64,000 nucleotides of DNA from the NCBI GenBank assembly GCA_010015675.1, contig ML976993.1:926828-990827 (forward strand), written 5' to 3'. Both the position numbers and the translations under genes were made by a program. This document shows, in pieces, positions 10,502 to 21,182 of the stretch. The notes beneath the pieces are model-generated. The model was given only the letters and a program-made list of their open reading frames with translations. It did no database searches and was not told the origin of the DNA. The DNA comes from Byssothecium circinans. Lineage: Eukaryota; Ascomycota; Dothideomycetes; Pleosporales; Massarinaceae. Every line of letters starts with the position of its first letter. Within the stretch, counting starts at the first letter, position 1.

Positions 10502-11692
10502 TCAGGGAGCCCCCTGCCACCAGCCATGCGTCAAGACTTGGTCTATCGTTGTTCTAGCAGTCGGATCCAGATTCGTCATTCCAGATATCATGTCCAATGC
10601 CTCGGGACCAAGGTCCTGCCCCCATCGCTCGAACCTTAATAGAGGCTGCTCCTTAACTGCCTCCTCCGCCATTGCCGCCCCCCCTTCAATGCCCCGCACC
10701 AATACTCGCTGTCGACGTGCTTGAAGAGTCCTTCCGGAACGGGCCCAAAATAGGAAAAGTGGCGAGTCACGACCTCTTGTTCCGGCGTTATACCACGACT
10801 TACTAACTCCTGGTAATCGTTCAAGAGCAGGAGTTCCCCACCCCCGAGGGCATATATGCACTGCAGGCAGAACTTAGCATGAATACTTGAAGTTGGAACG
10901 GGTCACTCACCACCAATCCAAACGAGAATATGTCCGACGCCTTTGTCACGCCCTTTCCAGTCTGTCCTTCTGGGCTTCGCCACATGGCGTTCCCTATTGC
11001 ATAAGGGGTGTGAAGTGGCTCTCCACCTTCCGGCTTGAAAGCGATATCGAAATCGCCCAGGTTGACATCGCTGATTGTCTTGTTACCCTCCCGGTCAGAA
11101 GTCCAATTGACCAAAATATTGTCTGGCTTCACATCTGCCAAATTATTGATCAGTTAGAAATTCTGATCGACAGAAGGTATTGGATTGCGGCAAATATACC
11201 AATGTGAATCCAGTCTTTGCTGTGAAGCTCTTGGAGTGCCTCCCCTGTGCATCGCAAAATTTTCTTTCGTTCCGCCACGGGAATGTCTGCATCATCCTGA
11301 ATCAGGGCAAGTACGGTGCTTTTGAAAAAGGGATAGAATAGAATGCCTTCCTCTTGGTTGAAGTCGATGTGCATTCGAAGCCGACGGGAGCCTGCAAACT
11401 CGGCTGCGAGGCGTAGAGATAGATCGTAGAACGGTCTAGTTACGCGCTTGAAGACAAAGGCCTGGCCTCCGGACCTGAGTAAGATGTGTTAGAATCGTAT
11501 GAGAGTGGCATGGAGTTTCACGTACTCGGCTTTAAAGACGCTGAGCTTGTGGTCCTCGCGATGCCGCTGGAGCACCTCGCCTTGAATGTACACGCGACCG
11601 GATTTGCCGACTATGGTGGATGCCATTCTGATGCTTGCATGGTAGGCAAGTCGACTGAATGGTGCATGGCAGGCAACACGATTGAGAAACAT
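10502..11692 (-). pseudogene. Fungal protein kinase-like gene with a frameshift
   Basis: Four exons (11526-11692, 11200-11474, 10911-11134, 10502-10860) with in-phase GT-AG introns encode a kinase-domain protein of about 341 residues. Motifs in order: AFVFKRV (candidate ATP-binding Lys), ELHSKDWIHI then DVKPDNILVN (HxD catalytic loop split by an intron), LGDFDIAF (DFD in place of DFG), MWRSPE (APE-like), SDIFSFGLV, and a C-lobe ending LDPTARTTIDQVLTHGWW. The glycine loop is degenerate. In the last exon the frame breaks at a run of seven C (plus strand 10678-10684): FKHVDSEYWCGALKG is in one frame and MAEEAVKEQPLLRFERW in the next. The summed exon length is one base short of a multiple of three, as a single lost base would give. 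This is either a recent null allele or a homopolymer sequencing error. Confidence 0.72.
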
Positions 11693-12301
11693 CGAAGATG
11701 AGACGAGCCGACTAGGAAAGCATAATACGGAAAATGGTTAAAAGTAGGAGATGGTCAAAAACCCTGCTACGCCGTTACGTCGGCCAGATTTCGGATTTAA
11801 CGATAACTAACCAAGGCCAGTGGCTGATGGTTTACCCCTGAATAGGCCCAAGACCCACAACACATATTGTTTGATTTTGTTCAAAAATCCCTTAAAGACT
11901 TTCTATTCCGAGGAAATCTATTAGCGACGTGTGTATCAGGTTTCTATCTACGACTTGAGACTATGCTCAATCCGGTTAGACTGGATTGATCCTGTGAACA
12001 TCCACGTGACAAGATTCACATGTCAGCTTGGTCTCAGCTACGATACATGGCCCTCGTGAAGCAGGCATGCGGATACTGCGTGTGATAGCAAGTTAACATA
12101 AACTTGGGACGAGTTTGCTCTGTTTTGTGAGCATCGACGCATTCCCTTACATTTCCTTCAGACCACATTGGTGTACTCAGGTGTCTAAAGCCTGGATCAC
12201 CGTCCCACTATTTGAATTTTCCCTAGCTAAGTTGATATTTTAACCCTCGGAAAGAGAAGAGAAGCACTGTGAAGAGCAAGGGAACCCAAAACATACGCAC
12301 G
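11693..12301. other. Divergent intergenic region
   Basis: Shared upstream region of the kinase-like gene (minus) and the F-box-type gene (plus). No motif was identified with confidence. Confidence 0.45.
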
Positions 12302-13495
12302 ATGAAATTCCGACGTTCGAGGGGGAAACGTTCATCCCAACCTACGGCCACGTCCCCAACCACACCATATGAACAAGCACCTACACCTCTCATTACATCT
12401 CCGCAGATCTTTCCAACTTCTCCACCACCGCAAAAAGCGCCCATTCTTAGTCTTCCCCTCGAACTCCTCCAACAAATCTCCACGCACCTCTCCCCTGCAA
12501 CAGCAGCATCCTTTTCCCTATCAACCCGCTACATATACTACGCCATCGGCACACAACCTCTCCAAGCCCACATTTCCCCGCCTCCCAACTCCTTTACGCC
12601 AAAACCCGAGGACCACAACCTCCACTACCGCTCGCCGCCCCCTCCCACCACACTCCCACGCATCGAGCGCCGCAAAAGACTCGAAATCCTCGAACGCGCC
12701 TTCCCATCCCACTGGTACTGCGCCTGGTGCGACACCTTCCACGCCCGCGAACTCGCAGGCGGTCCCACGCGATTCCGCAAAGAAGCCAAAAGAGATTGTG
12801 CCGAGTTTAATAGCTATCTGCACGATGGGTGGGACTATGTGCTTTGCTTCCACCACGTCAGGTTGGCGGTGAACAGACACCTCTGGGGTGAAGGAAACGG
12901 CATCGACGTCTCTGCCTTTACGTACAACTCAGGGGGAGTGGAAAGGAAGATCAAAGTCGCAAAGACGCATGGAGGCGCCCATCATACTGATTGGGTCACT
13001 ACTCAGCTAAAAACTCGCGCGCGGGTCGTGGACGGCAGATTGATACTTTACGCTTCGTACCGTGTTTCGGTTCCGGGGGATTCTGGGGGTTTGCCATTTC
13101 ATCTTGGAAAATGTATTGGATCTGTGCTTCCGCAGATTGTGGCCGGTCACCGTTACTCTCACGAGCCGCATACAGGGATCGTTCGTGCGCTTGAAATGGC
13201 TCTATTACCACACATGGAGCACCGAGAGGTTACGAAAACGTGTTCAGTCTGCGCGACGGATTTCAGCATCGTTGTATCTCATCACTCCCCAACAGCATCA
13301 AGTGGTAGTGAGCCAACGAATACTATTGTCCAGTTTTTCGCCTGGCGTGATCTGGGAGATGGTCGGAGCCCTTTTGACACTAGTTGGCGCGCTCATGGCG
13401 AGCTGGGGAATGGGAACGAGGGAGTCTACGCGGGAAGCATACAGATGCAGGATGGATCGATTAGAAGGCGATTCCGCGACGGCTTAAAGGCTTGA
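12302..13495 (+). CDS. F-box-type protein (397 aa)
   Basis: Single-exon frame of 397 residues from the ATG at 12302 (MKFRRSRGKRSSQP); an in-frame ATG at 12269 would add 11 residues. After a Pro/Thr-rich N-terminus, residues ~49-85 read ILSLPLELLQQISTHLSP, followed by a Ser/Ala helix and STRYIYYAIG. This is the usual fungal F-box pattern for Skp1 binding. A cysteine/histidine block follows (WYCAWCDTFHARE, with LCFHHVRLAVNRH further on). The C-terminal half contains TCSVCATDFSIVV. This is the common layout of ascomycete orphan F-box proteins, expected to be substrate adaptors of SCF ubiquitin ligases; the substrate is unknown. Confidence 0.8.
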   Translation: MKFRRSRGKRSSQPTATSPTTPYEQAPTPLITSPQIFPTSPPPQKAPILSLPLELLQQISTHLSPATAASFSLSTRYIYYAIGTQPLQAHISPPPNSFTPKPEDHNLHYRSPPPPTTLPRIERRKRLEILERAFPSHWYCAWCDTFHARELAGGPTRFRKEAKRDCAEFNSYLHDGWDYVLCFHHVRLAVNRHLWGEGNGIDVSAFTYNSGGVERKIKVAKTHGGAHHTDWVTTQLKTRARVVDGRLILYASYRVSVPGDSGGLPFHLGKCIGSVLPQIVAGHRYSHEPHTGIVRALEMALLPHMEHREVTKTCSVCATDFSIVVSHHSPTASSGSEPTNTIVQFFAWRDLGDGRSPFDTSWRAHGELGNGNEGVYAGSIQMQDGSIRRRFRDGLKA

Positions 13496-13753
13496 AGCTT
13501 GGGGGCTGCATGGTGTAATGTGATAGTACAGGTGAATCGTTGATAAGACGCCGAGTCTGTTTTCTGTAGTTGAAGAAGTCTTGTATACAATGTAATTGCA
13601 GAGTACATGGAGTATACAAGACCAAGTCGTCCCATTTGAACTTTGTTCGTGCAAAGAAGGTTTAGATGGGCACAGGCAAAGCAAACGCTACAGCGAATCC
13701 ATCCACCCAAGCATATCCCTCTCTAATGCTCTGCGGACCCCCCAAGTCACAGC

Positions 13754-14169
13754 TTAGCGCTGATCGCTGTATTTTGAGAGCCCCGAGTTGTCCGAGGGCG
13801 GATGATCGGACTTGACGGGTCGGTCATTGTTTGGCTGTTCGACTTGCGGCCCCGTACCAGGCGCCATGCCAAACTTCGCAGCGAATGCCTCCTGGTCCTA
13901 CATATGTTAGCTGCCCACGGTTTACGAAGGTTAGGGTTTTGGTGGGCTTTGGTGGCTTAGACTCACGGGCGTGAGAGGTTGGCTCTTGCGACGGTGGTCG
14001 TCGATGCTCGCCCACATCATGGCCTCCCAATGTTGAAACTAGATGCTGTGTTAAAAGCACATATGGTTATGGCGTGTAGAGGCCTTGCCTGGGTGTCCTG
14101 CAGCTGCTTGTTGTGCTCATGCACGACTCCCGCGGAATCCGTGGACATGTCGTACGCGGCGCGGCCCAT
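13754..14169 (-). CDS. Small orphan protein, paralogue B (98 aa), with a GC-AG intron
   Basis: Three exons (14089-14169, 13967-14038, 13754-13897) give 98 residues: MGRAAYDMSTDSAGVV..., then MMWASIDDHRRK, then DQEAFAAKFGMAPG and a polar Pro/Ser/Asp-rich tail. Intron 1 has a GC donor (CAG|GCAAGG) and a TAG acceptor; intron 2 is GT-AG. Exon 1 (27 codons) and exon 2 (24 codons) match the gene at 6720-7126 in length and phase, and about half of exon 1 residues are shared (MGR, YD, STD, GVV, H). The extra C-terminal 30 or so residues are unique to this copy. There is no signal peptide or membrane segment. Function is unknown; the paralogy is what supports the gene model. Confidence 0.75.
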
Positions 14170-14685
14170 CGTGACGTGCTATTTCCACGAGTTAGATGTA
14201 TGCTTGAGTGTAAAGCGATGGCTTCTGAAATCGACGGAGAATGAGCGAAGGGTTCCGGTGGCAGAGTGAGCAGTGACGATGGCGATGGGTTGCTGATGTG
14301 AGGGTGAGGGTATAGAGGGATACTGAAAAGTTTTATATAGAAGGCTGCGTTTCGAAAATGCCGTCACTGCGAGATCTTTTGATTGCCGGTATGAGTCGCG
14401 TTTGAGGGAAAGAGCAAATCCAGGGCTTGTCACAGAGGGAAAGACCAACTTGCCGCAGCCAGAACCCACCAACCCCGCCCAACCCATCCCGCCAGGGAAT
14501 TTATAGCAAAAATGCTAGACACTGCGAGATTAGCCGTGAATCACTGTTCGACAGGGCGAGATGCCATTGAACAGCAATCTTCTGGCGAAGGAGACCGTCC
14601 CGACATATTCCGTTGCACATGTCACGCCTCCACTCACTCACTCACTCACAAAGCCAAAACCGCGCTAATATCCCACGATACCTCT
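14170..14685. other. Intergenic between paralogue B and cofactor D 3' end
   Basis: Contains the paralogue B promoter and the 3' UTR of the tubulin cofactor D gene. A run of ACTC repeats (about 14630-14650, cactcactcactcactc-like) is the only simple repeat. Confidence 0.45.
14331..14339 (-). promoter_or_regulatory. TATA-box-like element upstream of paralogue B
   Basis: TATATAAAA on the minus strand, about 160 nt upstream of the ATG at 14169. Plausible core promoter; position is the only support. Confidence 0.35.
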
Positions 14686-17600
14686 TCAGACCAACCTCTT
14701 CGCACCCAAATCACCCCTAATCCCATCCACAGCATGCTTCAAGCTCTTCGGCGCCGCACTCCAATCTTGCCTCTTCAACCCCTCCTCCTTTGTCAACATC
14801 CACAACGTCTCCGCAGCCGCAATCCGAATCTGCCCATCAAATTAGCATGCGTCTCTACCAGCATCCCTCCTCTCAGGTCCGATCGATAGTTAATATACCT
14901 TTGGAAATGGATGCAGCAGCATACTCGTCACTTTTGTAATTGTATCGACTTGCGTTGACGGCATGGTGCCAAGGCCGCGGTAAATGTCGAGCGCGAGATG
15001 TAGTTTCGGCATGTGCGTGGACTTAAAGTGCGCTTTTTGAGTATAAGAGAGGAGGGCGCGGAAACTGTGTTTTGAGGTCAATCAAATGCTCAGTGGCAAG
15101 AAGAGGGAGAGTACGTACTTGAAAGACGTGGAAGTCAGTCGCTCTAGGACTTGCATGTCAGAGAGAAAGGCCAGCACGTCCAGGAGTGGAAGGAGGACCC
15201 GCTCCGTCTCCAAACTCTGCTTGAGCAGAGATAGTAGGCAGTTTGCGACATCCAACAATGATATTTGCGTCTCTTCACCTTGAGAGTTGTCCACAGGCCA
15301 CGTATCGATAGCATCGAGCAATGCAGCCCGAGAGTTTTGAACAACTGACTCTGAGCCCATACCCGCAGAAGTGACGAAGCCTAGACATAGCGCTTCTTTG
15401 ATAGCGTCTGGAGTCGTTGATCGCAGCACCGTCAAAGCGTTGGCAAAGTAGGCATAAGAAGAAATGCCATCTGCGACACTACTAGAAACTTTGTTCAACA
15501 ACTCGTATGATCCCTTCTCCAGCGCTTGGGCGGCTCTCAAACGAATCTTGTCGAGCTTCTCGAGGGATAGGCGGATAACATCTGCGTGTAGCTCCTCTGC
15601 GTGAAAGGATTCGTTTAGTAGACCTGCTTCCCATGCTGTTCCAGTGGTGCTCAAGGCTTCCAGACGGACCAAGGATCCTACGTCCCCGCGCTCGGTAACT
15701 GTGTAGTCATTGAGGGCGATATGCAATGCTTTGGCGACGTGATCCCGCGTGCTTAAAGCGAGCGGAACAGACCGGTCCGAGGATGCACAGCCCTTTAGTA
15801 AGACATTGATAGACAGGAGCGCGACTGTCCTTGGTTCGATTGCCACAGCATTCGTGCATCTGAAAGCCAAGATTTCAACGATACGAGTCTGTATGGCCGT
15901 CGCGCTCTCGCCGTGCTCTGCAACCACGGGGTATGCTGCACCGAGGGCGACTGTAAATCCCGACCATCGCAAGCCATTGTATGACGCTTCATTCTCAAGC
16001 TTAGATAGCCAGTCCTTGACAAGTTTCTCTGCTTCTGGGTATGATACAGTGTAGAGAAATTCAAGAACGTTACGAGTGGCACAGGGAATTGCTTCTAGAA
16101 CAGAGTCTGCATGTCGGCCTAGAGAGAGATTGAAAAGACGGATCAGCTCCTGGACAGGCAAGCCAGATACGTCTGCCTGACCTGCTGCTCGTCTACTTAT
16201 CGCTGTGAGAGCTCCGAGGAAACTGCACATTGCGGAAGCGGTAAGCTCGGGACGCAAAGCTGGTGATGTAAAGGCCGTGTCCTCAAGCCGAAGCTCTCGT
16301 TCCAGGAGACTCCAGAGGTGGGTGAGGTTCGGAGTCGCAGACTGATCCAAATTGCCTGTCCGCACCCGGCTTCCTTGGTCGACCAAAGCTGCGAGTGCAG
16401 AGACGAGTCCTTGACGTTCTTCCACCTCTCTTGGCTTCAGAGCAGCGACCTGGGCACAGATCTGGTCCGACATTTTGCGAACAACACTAGGTGATTGCTC
16501 CGCCGAAAGAAGTCCAACAGTGCGTGCCGCAGAGAGGCGAGAGCTAGAGTCCAAAGAGCCAGTCCCTCTCCACTCCAAAAGATTTTCAAACAGTGCTTCC
16601 CAATACATCTCATGTAGTGCACCGGCTTTGACCGAGACCTCGCACATTGCTCTATCTCGGAGTCCAACGGCATGAAAATCGACAATCTGAACTAGCGGAA
16701 TGCCTTGCTCGACAGTGTTCGGATGTCGCCCAATGAGTTCCTGAAGAGCAGCTGATGAGCCTCTTCGGATGTTGCCAGCGGGGTCCTCGCATGCGACTAC
16801 TAGGAGCTCTATCGCGAGCACCTGGATGATTGAAAACGACTTGTGGTGTTCGGATGCCCGGACGGATGATGTCTCGACAGCGAGTAGTTCAGAGGTCGCA
16901 TACCGGCGTGAAATAGCCCATACGCCAAAGCATGCCGCGTCACGGACATTAGTTCCAACAGAGCCGCCAGTGGCTGAGCGCTGTTCGAATGTGAGCGCCA
17001 ACAACAACGCGTTCAAAACTTCTGGAAGCTGGGCGGTTGACAGGGCTCGTCTATAGAGAAGATGCGAAAGCGTAAGAGTGAGACCATGCCATGCAAGAGG
17101 GTTGACCCCACTGACGATACGTTTCGGTCCCTGCCAGTAGACATTCTCACTGAGGGAACCTAAAATTGCCTCAACAACTTCACCAGCCATCTCCGGGTCG
17201 AGCTTCATGGTGATTATACTAAGCGCCTTGCTCGCAGCATATCGTACTGGGGTGTCCCCATCAGCTACTGCCTCCAACAGATATTCAATCGTTTCCTCAA
17301 GCACTGTGGTGGTGTCGAGATGGTTGGACGAGTCGCCTCCTTTTAAACAATGAAGAGCAATGTGGCGAAACGTCTTGATGATGAGCTTCCTGGCCACTGC
17401 TGAAGATTTCACAAAAGCGAGCTTTGGCTGGCTAAGAATGCTGCGGCATGCATCGTAAAAGGCAGGTAACGACGAGCCCATTTCGTCATTAGTCGCAGAC
17501 GTAGCAAGCCCCGAAAGAAAGGTAAGCATGCCCAGACATTGGTGTATGTCTGATGACTCCTCCGAGATGTTTGCGAAGAAGGAAAGTGACCATTTGATGA

Positions 17601-18395
17601 CGGCATCGAGAAGCCCTAGTTTCTGCATATCTGGTCGGACACAGAGCTTGACGAGCAGAGCAGCTGCAGCATCACGCTCCTTAGACGCTGTTTGAAGCCC
17701 ATGGAAGCATATTCTAAGAACTCGGAGAGCAATTTGCGGCACCTCTGGAGGAAGTTCGATGCCCAGGGTGGTCGATGTTTCTTTTGATGATTCAAGGGTC
17801 GACATTGATGCCAATGGAAAAGGCGCTAACAGGAGATGCGAAAGCCAGAGAAGCAGAATATACCTCTCGGTCCAAGGGACAATCGCCTGAGGGAGTGGCT
17901 CATCGGCAGTCGTTGCATAATTCCTTCCCGTTTCAAACTCGCTCAAAATTGGCTCCAGGTACCGCGGCTCATTGTTGAGAAAACCTTTGACCACCTTTTC
18001 ACCTCTGACCTTGCAAAACAGATTCAAGATTCTACAAATGGCATGAGAAAGAGGAATATAGCCTCTCTTCCGGTTGTGTGTCGAGGAGGTGGAGAGCAGG
18101 TTCAAATAGGCAGCAACCAAAGGTGGGATGAAAGACTTGAGATGAGTATCAAGTAGTTGCGGATCTTCTTGAAAAGGCTCAATCTAGGAAATATCAGCAA
18201 CAGGATTTTGAATAGGAGATAGTGACTTGCCAGTGCAGAAATTCGACCCAGGTCAATCTCTCGCACTCGCTGATGGATGTTCTTGGAGTCATGACTCCGT
18301 TTGCGCAGGATACGAGTGAGCAGCTTCTCGAGATCAGAGAGTAGCGAGGCTGTTGCCCGTATCAATTTAAGGTCATCGTCTTCCGTGGTATTCAT
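14686..18395 (-). CDS. Tubulin-specific chaperone (cofactor) D
   Basis: Cofactor D captures and releases beta-tubulin during alpha/beta heterodimer assembly in the cytosol (S. cerevisiae Cin1, S. pombe Alp1). Four exons (18231-18395, 15119-18183, 14899-15064, 14686-14829) give 1179 residues, the normal family length. The protein is an all-helical HEAT/ARM-repeat solenoid. Recognisable stretches are FETGRNYATTADEPLPQ-like sequence, PWTERYILLLWLSHLLLAPF, the YAASKALSIITMKLD repeat, the NPLAWHGLTLTLSHLLYRR region (typical of the family) and VRDAACFGVWAISRRY. Intron 1 has a GC donor (CTG|GCAAGT). The gene is divergent from the POL32-like gene with only 194 bp between start codons. Confidence 0.92.
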
Positions 18396-18589
18396 GCTTG
18401 GCCATGAGATGTTGTTTGCTTGTGAAAGGCTCTCGAATCGTTGCTAATGAATATGTGCTTGGCATACGAGTCATTGGCCGTTGGTTTGGCGCGCGCACCT
18501 GACCCCGCGACGCGTCTTCCCAGCGCTCATATTTCTTCATCGTCGCGGAACCAACTCGATACCGTATTCACATCGTCAAGCTTCTCAAC

Positions 18590-20238
18590 ATGGTGGCAGA
18601 AGACTACAAGGAGTTTCTTGCAGCCCGTGTGCTCACAGATAACCGACCAGTACGCATCCCCCTTCAATCATACTTTCCATGAAGCTCATCCATCCCAGGT
18701 AACCTACCGGCTGCTCAGTCGAGCGCTCAAGGTCAATGTGAACACCGCGAAACGGTATGCATAGCCCGATCACCCCTGACGCTTCTCTGACACGAATTAG
18801 AATGCTCTACGAGTTCCACAAGAAACAAAACACGAAGAAGCCCGACTCCGTCCACGCTACCTACCTCCTCACCGGCAAGAAACGCACGTCCGAGCGTACA
18901 AACGATGTCAATGGAAAGGATGGAGAAGATGTAGCCATGCGCAGCTCGCCGTTCATGAGCTCTATGCCTGAACCGGATGAGCCTGTGGAAGAGCCAGTGC
19001 TCAAGACCTCCATTGTGTTGGTCCGGGAAGAGGAGCTCGAGAGTACGTTCCGATACTGGTCTCATATCAATTGGATCATAGCTAACGGATGGGACAGGTA
19101 CAAAAGCGAAATTTGAGGAGATCACATCCATACACGTGTACAGTTTGGAGTCAGGTCCAATCGAGGTATGATGCGACATGGAGACCTACAAAAAGGAGAC
19201 GACAGCTAATTAATACAGAACCTGAACTTGCTGTCCCTTTGCAACCAAGAAGTAGCCACCGAGTATACGAGCGAAGAGCCACTGGAACGCTGGAAAGCCT
19301 ATGGATGCATTCGCAACCCGTACATCAAGGTGATCATCTTTTCCACACGCATAATGGCGCCTAGCTAACTCTTCACAGCGACGAACAACCAAATACAACC
19401 CCGCCCCACCAATATCCACAGCAAAACCTACCGCAAAGCCCACATCCACCACAACCGCGACGAAGGGCGAGAAAACAGCACCAGGCCAACGAGGGAGTGC
19501 TTCCGAGGACAATGCATCTAGCCAGTCAACGCCCCAGCCCGGTCCGGCCACCGCCAAGAGCACGAGCACATTGAAGAGATCCGACTCGACAAAGTCAAAT
19601 GCAAAGAAGGACAGGACAGTGGGCGACATATTCAAATCCTTCGCAAAAGCCAAGCCCAAGGCAAAGGAAGCAGCGAAGCCCAAGGAGCCCGAAGATGAAC
19701 CCATGAAAGGCATGTCGGAGGACGAAGGCGATGATGATGAAGGCCCGCAGGTCAAGATTGACGAGGAAAAGGCAGCAGCAGCTCGGAAAGCGCGCGAAGA
19801 GCGTGCAGAGGAACTGCGGAAGATGATGGAGGCCGATATTGAGATGCCGGATGCGACACCAGAACCCGAGAAGGAATCTCAAGAGTCGATCAACGCGGCC
19901 TCAGAACAGGAAGCAGAGGCTAAGCCTTCAGAGAGTGAGCCTGAGGTCGCGACACAGGGCGAGAAGAGGCGAGGACGAAGACGCGTGACGAAGAAGAAAA
20001 AGGTCAAGGATGCTGATGGTTATCTCGGTGAGGCTTGCTCTTTCCTTCTTTCCAGTGAAACATCGCTAACGGTTTAAAAGTCACAAAGGAAGAAACAGTC
20101 TGGGAGTCCTTCTCCGAAGACGAACCGGAACCCAAGAAACCCAAGCCCACGCCCAAACCTGCCCCCAGCACCGCAAAGGGTAAAAAGGGTGCTGCAAAAG
20201 GCCAGGGCAACATTGCCAGTTTTTTCAAAAAGGCTTGA
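18590..20238 (+). CDS. DNA polymerase delta subunit 3 (Cdc27/Pol32-like)
   Basis: Non-catalytic subunit that links polymerase delta to PCNA during lagging-strand synthesis and repair. Seven exons (18590-18649, 18699-18754, 18801-19042, 19098-19165, 19219-19329, 19379-20027, 20081-20238) give 447 residues. The N-terminal winged-helix part reads VTYRLLSRALKVNVNTAKRM and LYEFHKKQN, followed by TSIHVYSLESGPIE and a long Lys/Glu/Pro-rich disordered region. The last residues QGNIASFFKKA form a PCNA-interacting PIP box (QxxIxxFF) at the extreme C-terminus, exactly where the family carries it. A GRRRVTKKKKVKDADGYL block with a following acidic EETVWESFSEDE is also typical of Cdc27. Confidence 0.93.
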
Positions 20239-20489
20239 TTTCCTTTATATGTATCACGTTTTTCAATAGTTGCATACCCTGAAGGCTTCGCTGCCCTACA
20301 TACGTAAGCGGGTGAATGATTAAGGAGTCACGTTCAATCAAAGCAAATGTACAAGTCATCAGATTATGAGTAGGTTACTTAGTTATATACCATCTGCTCA
20401 TTGATTGTCCCCGTCGCCGTATCCCACTAGCACAATCTTGCATGTCCAGCCGGTCGCTGTATCCCGATACTTAACCACTGTCCGCCGAC

Positions 20490-21182
20490 TCAATCATCGT
20501 TCCACTTGCATTTGATAGAGCCAATGCGATCGTTCCAGCCAATCATTTTGAGATCATTATGGGACGTGGTGATATCCGCCCAATCATTCGAATAGCTACA
20601 TCCGGAAGCCCTACCCACAAAATCAGCACATTTATCACCTTCCCACATATTCACGGCAGCGGGCAGACTCACTCAAAGACACGGCAGATGGTTTTCCGCA
20701 GGCCCGAGCTAGGCACTCCGGGGCGCTTGTACTGCTTCATCAGACTGAAGGTGGAGACTTTGTGGTAGATGCTACGATGAGTATTACACATGTACAGTAC
20801 TGTGTGGTAGGGACGTGGAAATAAAAACTTACTCGGATGCGAGATTGTAGCACGTCGTAGTGTCCCAAAAACGTGTCACTTCCCAGTCCTGAATCGCTGG
20901 CACGCGTGTGCCACTGTGGAAGGAGTCGGTATACATGATGACCTAAGATGCCTGATATCAGTGTCAGGCTCAGTCCATCGCTGAGAGAGGGGAGCCAGAG
21001 CCGTGGAAGGATGTTGGGAGCGTACGTACCAGCGGCTCTGGGTCTCCTGGTGTGGTTCCGCCGTCCACGCTATCGTCCCGGTTCTGCAGCGTTGCGCTGG
21101 TTTCGGGGGACATGTTGATTCGGAGGACGGCACCGTGAGCGACGGCGAGGAAGAGGGCGAGGTATTGGAGGAGGAGATGCAT
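20490..21182 (-). CDS. Small secreted beta/gamma-crystallin-like protein (160 aa)
   Basis: Four exons (21030-21182, 20833-20942, 20673-20771, 20490-20610) give 160 residues; all introns are GT-AG and in phase. Residues 1-17 (MHLLLQYLALFLAVAHG) form a signal peptide. The mature protein has four cysteines (TTTCYNL, TICRVF, SGCSYS, SIKCKW), enough for two disulfides, and no membrane segment. The second half follows a beta/gamma-crystallin-like pattern: DIYHKVSTFSL, then TICRVFE, then SHNDLKMIGWNDRIGSIKC. In it WNDRIGSIKC resembles the Ca2+-binding N/D-N/D-x-x-S/T-S box with Gly in place of Ser/Thr. Fold assignment is an inference from this pattern. It could act as a secreted antimicrobial, inhibitor or effector, but nothing in the sequence decides this. 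Confidence 0.75.
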
